Assembly: GCF_001039355.2 (NCBI RefSeq) | Contig: NW_019775383.1 | Span: 198,160 to 262,159, forward strand | Length of the DNA stretch: 64,000 bases | Direction: 5' to 3' | Origin: Lingula anatina | Lineage: Eukaryota > Brachiopoda > Lingulata > Lingulida > Lingulidae | In this document: positions 53,941-64,000 of the stretch, piece after piece | Layout: each line of letters begins with the position of its first letter | Numbering within the stretch: position 1 is the first letter of the stretch | The notes under the pieces: generated by a model | Seen by the model: the letters and a program-made list of their open reading frames with translations, nothing else | What the model was told of the DNA's origin: nothing | The model's database searches: none | Made by a program: the position numbers and the translations under genes

Positions 53941-53996
53941 AAAGGCTCAGAGGGTGGTGAAGATGCTGGTGTTCTTTGTTATTGATTATACGTAAT
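53941..53996 (+). pseudogene. SRCR exon tail relic, joined to a LINE fragment
   Basis: AAAGGCTCAGAGGGTGGTGA and GATGCTGGTGTTCTTTGTTA match the relic tail at 32163-32233 (minus about 20 bases) and the ends of intact SRCR exons. It is followed by the conserved 3' flank (54238-54430). It is the C-D counterpart of the A-B relic. Confidence 0.8.
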
Positions 53997-55104
53997 AAAA
54001 TGAACTGTTTAAAATATGCCATCTACTTTAGCTGATAAACCTTATACGGACGAATAACAAAAACATCGTTTCATATTGCATTCAGATGAATAACTGTTGA
54101 TTTAAATATTTTGTTGAAATTTGCTCACGCAAAGAGACTAATTTTACTTCAGGTTTACAGTCCATTGCTTTCCCCTAACGTAAATCATGTTATGTCATTG
54201 TTGATTTTTTAAAAATCTCATTTCTCCCTTACAGTTCAGTGACGGGTTCTCTCATCTTTCCCAGATGGCTTCTTTAACTCCCCTTCTAAGCCATCCAAGC
54301 TCTAGCAGGTGCCTAATATTCTGGTCAGTGACCAGCTCATTGGTTTTCAGCTCCTTCCTTCTTTAAGGTGTCTCATTCGGGCTCCTCCAAATCCACTTTA
54401 GATATCATGTTATTGTCTGGAATGAAAAATGAAAGGTTAAGCTCGTTGACTGTTTATTAGTTTTAAAGACAGTTTAAAAATTAACATGTTAAATGCTATA
54501 CATATCCTATAATAATTAAAAAAAATGGAATTCAAATTATCTGGTATAGTTACTGAAACTATAACATATTGCATCTTTAGATTTGAAAATTGTATATTGT
54601 ATATAACTTTGATGTGAAATGATGGGGTATTATTAATAAAATATAATATGTATTATTATTATTATGTTATTATTATTATTGTCCACATCCATATCTCTCA
54701 TCTCTCTTAAAATTCACTCATAAAACAAAATTGTTACTGTTGCTGTAATCTTAACAAATTTACGATTAATGTTTTTCGCGGTGTGGGAAACATATACCTT
54801 GATGATGAAGGCGGACATGCTGAAAATTTAGATAATAAATAGGTGCACAGAAGTGAACGATTGAGCCCCATCACGCGTCGCTATATGCATGGATCTAGTT
54901 GTACACCAAGGCCCCTCAACTATCGCAATAAGGGATTTTTAGCTCCACCAGAAAGGCTTCGTCGTGAAAAATGTGACCGCCATCCGTGAAGCTGCTGGTG
55001 TACTATTTTTTCTTGGAAAAAAAATTCAGGACCTGACTTCTACATTTACATAGCTCCGATTTTCGAGTATATCGTTTCTAGAAATATAAGCAGCTGCTCT
55101 TAGT

Positions 55105-55278
55105 TGCAAACTTTTTGCAACGTCGTATATTTTTCTCGTCACATCCTGTGCTCGTTTGTGAACCAGGAAGTAATGCTGCTTAGTTTCAGCGTGGGAGTGA
55201 ACGCGTTGTTGTCAACAAACGTGCTCAGTGTCACATTAGAAAAAAGCTGTTTGAAAACACCACTTTGCAAACGCACTG
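55105..55278 (+). promoter_or_regulatory. Conserved promoter and 5'UTR exon of gene D
   Basis: Paralogue of the block before B, with ACATCCTGTGCTCGTTTGTG, AACCAGGAAGTAATGCTGCT, GTGCTCAGTGTCACATTAG, CACTTTGCAAACGCACTG and donor GTAAGT at 55279. Confidence 0.65.
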
Positions 55279-56489
55279 GTAAGTACAATAGTTATGTTTT
55301 CCAGATTTTGAATATTTATTTATATACTCCCATAGATAAGTAATATCATTTCACAACTGTGCAGCTATGGTGCTCCACATTTTACAGTTAAAATGTTGAC
55401 GATAATTTTAAAAAGTAATGTTCGTGAGTGTGGATAAAATGATTATTCTTATCACAGTGATTTCAGCGCTATAGCCATTTCTTTGTTAAACCTTTAAAAA
55501 AACAATCTTTATCCTGAAATTTAACATTGATTGGTTCACAAGTGACGTTTTACTTATTAAAGTTGAGAATCTTTATATCAAATTATTATGATGCGATATC
55601 AAGGGGAAAGTGCAGTTTGTGAATGTATCTACATGTATATGGTTTAATGTAGACTCTTAAAGTAAGTGATATGCTTATGGAGAAAAGAAATGATAGTATC
55701 ATGGCAGACTCTTCTCACCCAGCATCACCACGTCTTACCTTTTTACCTAGCAACATCAGACTCTGAAATTTCAACGGAATTAAAAGGAACGCCTTTTAAA
55801 CAGTTTTAACCGGTTCAGTGACGCATTTGAACTTTAATACCTAATTCTTTATTTGTTTAATTGTGAACATTTATCAAACCTTGCTCCAAAGGAAAATGAT
55901 TCTGATTTTTATAATTGGTTGAAGTTAATTCTTATTTTAGCAGTTCGATAATAACAACTTCCCAACGAAGGTATTTAGTCTAGAATGACCTAGAACTCAT
56001 GATAAATAATTGAGATAAGAGTTGAAATAACGTGTTGTACAAACAACAAATTTTTGCAGCATACAATTTTTGACCTCGTGAAAATGACAAAACCGATAAG
56101 AAAGTTTGCTTTCTAGTCTGGTCTCTTCGCTAATGTGCATGGGTATTAGACAACAGGTTCACATACGGGTTAGCAATATAAAGTAAAGTCGAGCGCTTAT
56201 GGTTATTTTATGCCGTTTTTAAATTCAAAGGTCATAATTTTGAGACAGTTTTAAGAAATAACAGGTAATTTATTCTTTTACACATCATCTAGCTTTCCAC
56301 TAAAACAACAGGTATCATACTCACATCAAATTCAGCACCGGGTCATCTGGGCCAGCGCTATCGCTCTCGTCTGGTGTTTAGTATCGGTGATTGATTTGAA
56401 GCATCTTACTCCCGGGCAACGAAGAAAGGTAATGCTATTCCACTCACTTTCCGGACGCGCTAAAATCTGGAATTGTTTGACATTTACAA

Positions 56490-56805
56490 AACAAAAAAAG
56501 ACCCTTACATCATGCTGAATTACAGACCTGCATAACTTCTAAACCATTCCCCCAATTTATAATTTCAGTACCAGGTGTAAATTTATATGAACATAAAACT
56601 ATCAACACAAATAGGGAAAAGGGCAACATAACATTGCGTTTCTTGGTTCATACCTCACTGAGAGGTCACAGCAAATTTCGGTAAATGACATACTTTCTGA
56701 TCTTTCACAACTTGTTTTAGGGGCCCTACAAAGTAGATGCCTTGGGCCACCTTTGTTTTGCATTTATACCCTGCCACGTGATGCCATCTTACGTCATAAA
56801 ATACT
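56490..56805 (+). mobile_element. Degenerate CR1/L2-type reverse transcriptase relic
   Basis: In changing frames one can read KKDPYIMLNYRPA, then GSYLTERSQQISVNDILSDL, then LGPPLFCIYTLPRDAILRHK. These match the RT blocks just upstream of and overlapping the start of the fragment at 53040 ([15 protein letters not shown]), so both belong to one family. Gene B lacks this insert at the matching place (TAACGCAGGGAAAC at 35059 versus 56807). It is full of frameshifts. Confidence 0.65.
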
Positions 56806-57010
56806 AACGCAGGGAAACGTAAACATGTGATAAAATGCTTTTCAAACCGCTTTAGTGATTTTGAAAAAGATAATGTGAATTACGTCGTAGATGCAAAATG
56901 CTCATTTTGATTTTTTTTCCGTTTCAAAAATGCTGCGATTTTGCCAGATGTGACTCTACGGCATTTTTTTATTATTTCAGCACAGCTCCTCAACTTCGAA
57001 GAAATTTTAC

Positions 57011-64000
<6,990 letters not shown>

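Overview
The window is a piece of animal nuclear DNA. It is AT-rich, intron-rich, full of microsatellites and transposon debris, and its genes have short exons with GT-AG borders. There are no bacterial operons, rRNAs or tRNA genes. The gene families (EGF/SRCR membrane proteins, a METTL24-like methyltransferase), a tRNA-like SINE head and mariner, piggyBac, Harbinger, L1/Tx1 and CR1/L2 relics suit a marine invertebrate, most likely a lophotrochozoan such as a bivalve. I cannot fix the species from the sequence.

Layout. 1-259: an open, spliced-looking minus-strand exon running off the left edge, protein not recognised. 260-8900: no convincing gene; GT-rich microsatellites, a SINE-like head near 7.0 kb and one copy of a dispersed repeat at 7.35 kb. 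8.9-14.2 kb: the 3' part of an L1/Tx1-type LINE on the minus strand, partly included in a very young 2.27 kb tandem duplication. 15.4-19.9 kb: a complete six-exon METTL24-like (FkbM-fold) methyltransferase gene with a type II membrane anchor, a repeat-coded stalk and a Harbinger-type element in intron 4. 20-22 kb: intergenic, with the second copy of the dispersed repeat.

22-64 kb is one tandem array of four paralogous receptor genes, all on the plus strand, called A (25.16-30.44), B (35.26-38.18), C (41.06-51.52) and D (57.01 to beyond the edge). Each has a conserved promoter/5'UTR exon, a tiny start exon, one exon for a tyrosine-motif cytoplasmic tail plus transmembrane helix, a series of EGF exons all in phase 1-1, and a final single-exon SRCR domain ending directly in a stop. 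There are four EGF exon types (named a to d here). The apparent ancestral order is d-a-b-c-d-a-b-SRCR, kept in D; A and B have lost exons and C has gained some. Predicted topology is N-inside, C-outside, so these look like type II surface receptors, possibly for recognition or immunity. SRCR relics between A and B, between C and D, and inside C show repeated unequal exchange, and A/C and B/D pair as if a two-gene block had doubled.

Transposons mark the array clearly because the paralogues supply empty sites: a Harbinger-like MITE with TTA target duplication, a piggyBac-like MITE in TTAA inside an SRCR relic, a second piggyBac-like relic in D, two CR1/L2-type reverse transcriptase fragments, and an internally deleted mariner with perfect 30-bp termini in the long intron of C. 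Exon borders are read by eye from splice consensus and paralogue alignment; no transcript evidence was available.
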